In this document: piece after piece, positions 63,281 through 64,000 of the stretch
Numbering within the stretch: position 1 is the stretch's first letter
Layout of the letters: every line of letters begins with the position of its first letter
Source: Aplysia californica
Lineage: Eukaryota > Mollusca > Gastropoda > Aplysiida > Aplysiidae
NCBI RefSeq assembly: GCF_000002075.1
Contig: NW_004797529.1
Span: forward strand, 254,145-318,144
Direction: 5' to 3'
Length of the DNA stretch: 64,000 nt
Notes under the pieces: model-generated
The model's input: only the letters and a program-made list of their open reading frames with translations
The model's database searches: none
Told to the model about the DNA's origin: nothing
Position numbers and translations under genes: made by a program

Positions 63281-64000
63281 CTTTACACATATTGTGATGA
63301 TGTTGAAAATTGCTTTAAAAAACCATCTCTTGTCATGGCTCTTGCAGAGGGTACAACCATAAAATATTATTCTTTTCTGCAGCTTATTCTACCACTACAC
63401 AGACTGAATTAGAAATGAGCACTGAAAAAATAGTTTCCATCCTTATGCAAAGACCACTAATGTCAAATTAATCCTCTGTAAGTTCCACTTTGTTATTCAT
63501 ATGCACAGGTGGTGCAAAAGCTACTGTTGGCTTACTGTAAATACAAGTGATTAAAATTCATTAGAAAATCTTTACCTTCTATAATCTTATCTTTCTTTCA
63601 CTAACTAGGAACTTACAATTACAATGTTAGAACAAAACATTGAAGACATGACATGTGAAAAAGCAAAAAAGATGCAAATATGTCTGTAATAAAGTAACAG
63701 CTTGACTCAAACATAAAAAGGCACATTAGGGAATATATAAAAATTCTGAAACAAAAAAAATTAAAAGATAAAAACAAAACACAAGGGTGAAAAATAGGTG
63801 TATTATTATATTGTCAAGTCTTAGACCACAACTCCATCAGTAAAACCAATGAGGATGCGAGATTTGAGACTGACTTCAACCTCAAACATGTCTTGGTAAT
63901 CTATTTTGAAATAAAATGTCATGATAATTCCTATCTCAAAAACACAAGAAAACCCAAGAAAAACTTGAGCAAACAACAAAATCAGATTATTCTGAAGCCA
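63281..64000. other. AT-rich intron-like sequence
   Basis: No slo exon is recognisable. A short - strand open frame (63900-63821) is noted under findings. Confidence 0.5.

Overview
This is a eukaryotic nuclear window with large introns, GT-AG splice sites, long microsatellites and many small transposon and SINE fossils. It suggests an invertebrate bilaterian, probably a lophotrochozoan such as a gastropod mollusc. The evidence for that is the fly/mollusc-like slo residues, the molluscan look of the tRNA-derived SINE, and the intron size. The species is not identified. I see no prokaryotic operon, CRISPR array or virus-like element.

Two protein-coding genes lie tail to tail. On the + strand, about 1 to 20.8 kb holds the 3' two-thirds of a TMEM184B/A-type seven-helix membrane protein gene. 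Six coding exons between 2236 and 8462 join in phase to about 350 residues. They are followed by a T-rich, gene-free stretch that is probably a very long 3' UTR, with several AATAAA signals and the last good one at 20794.

On the - strand, about 63 kb down to 23.9 kb holds the 3' half of slo (KCNMA1/slowpoke), the large-conductance calcium- and voltage-activated potassium channel alpha subunit. Eight exons (46424 down to 31734) encode the end of the RCK1-RCK2 linker, all of RCK2 including an intact calcium bowl, and the C-terminus. Further right (53.0-61.1 kb) lie at least five small linker exons. Three of them are multiples of three with matching phase, so they look like alternatively used cassettes. 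A second possible terminal exon lies at 37242-37280. The pore, voltage sensor and RCK1 lie outside the window to the right.

The rest is repeats. There are three roughly 800-bp pogo-like elements with TA duplications, a TTAA-flanked piggyBac-like MITE plus an antisense relative, a 434-bp element with 39-bp perfect inverted ends and a longer relative at 62.3-63.3 kb, and a decayed mariner/Tc-type element (41.2-42.6 kb). There are also two LINE fragments, a tRNA-derived SINE family with a shared 3' tail, and long AC/AG/TA microsatellites. Several RCK2 introns are largely made of transposon sequence. I found no undescribed system; the most interesting points are the slo splice-variant exons and the related MITE families.
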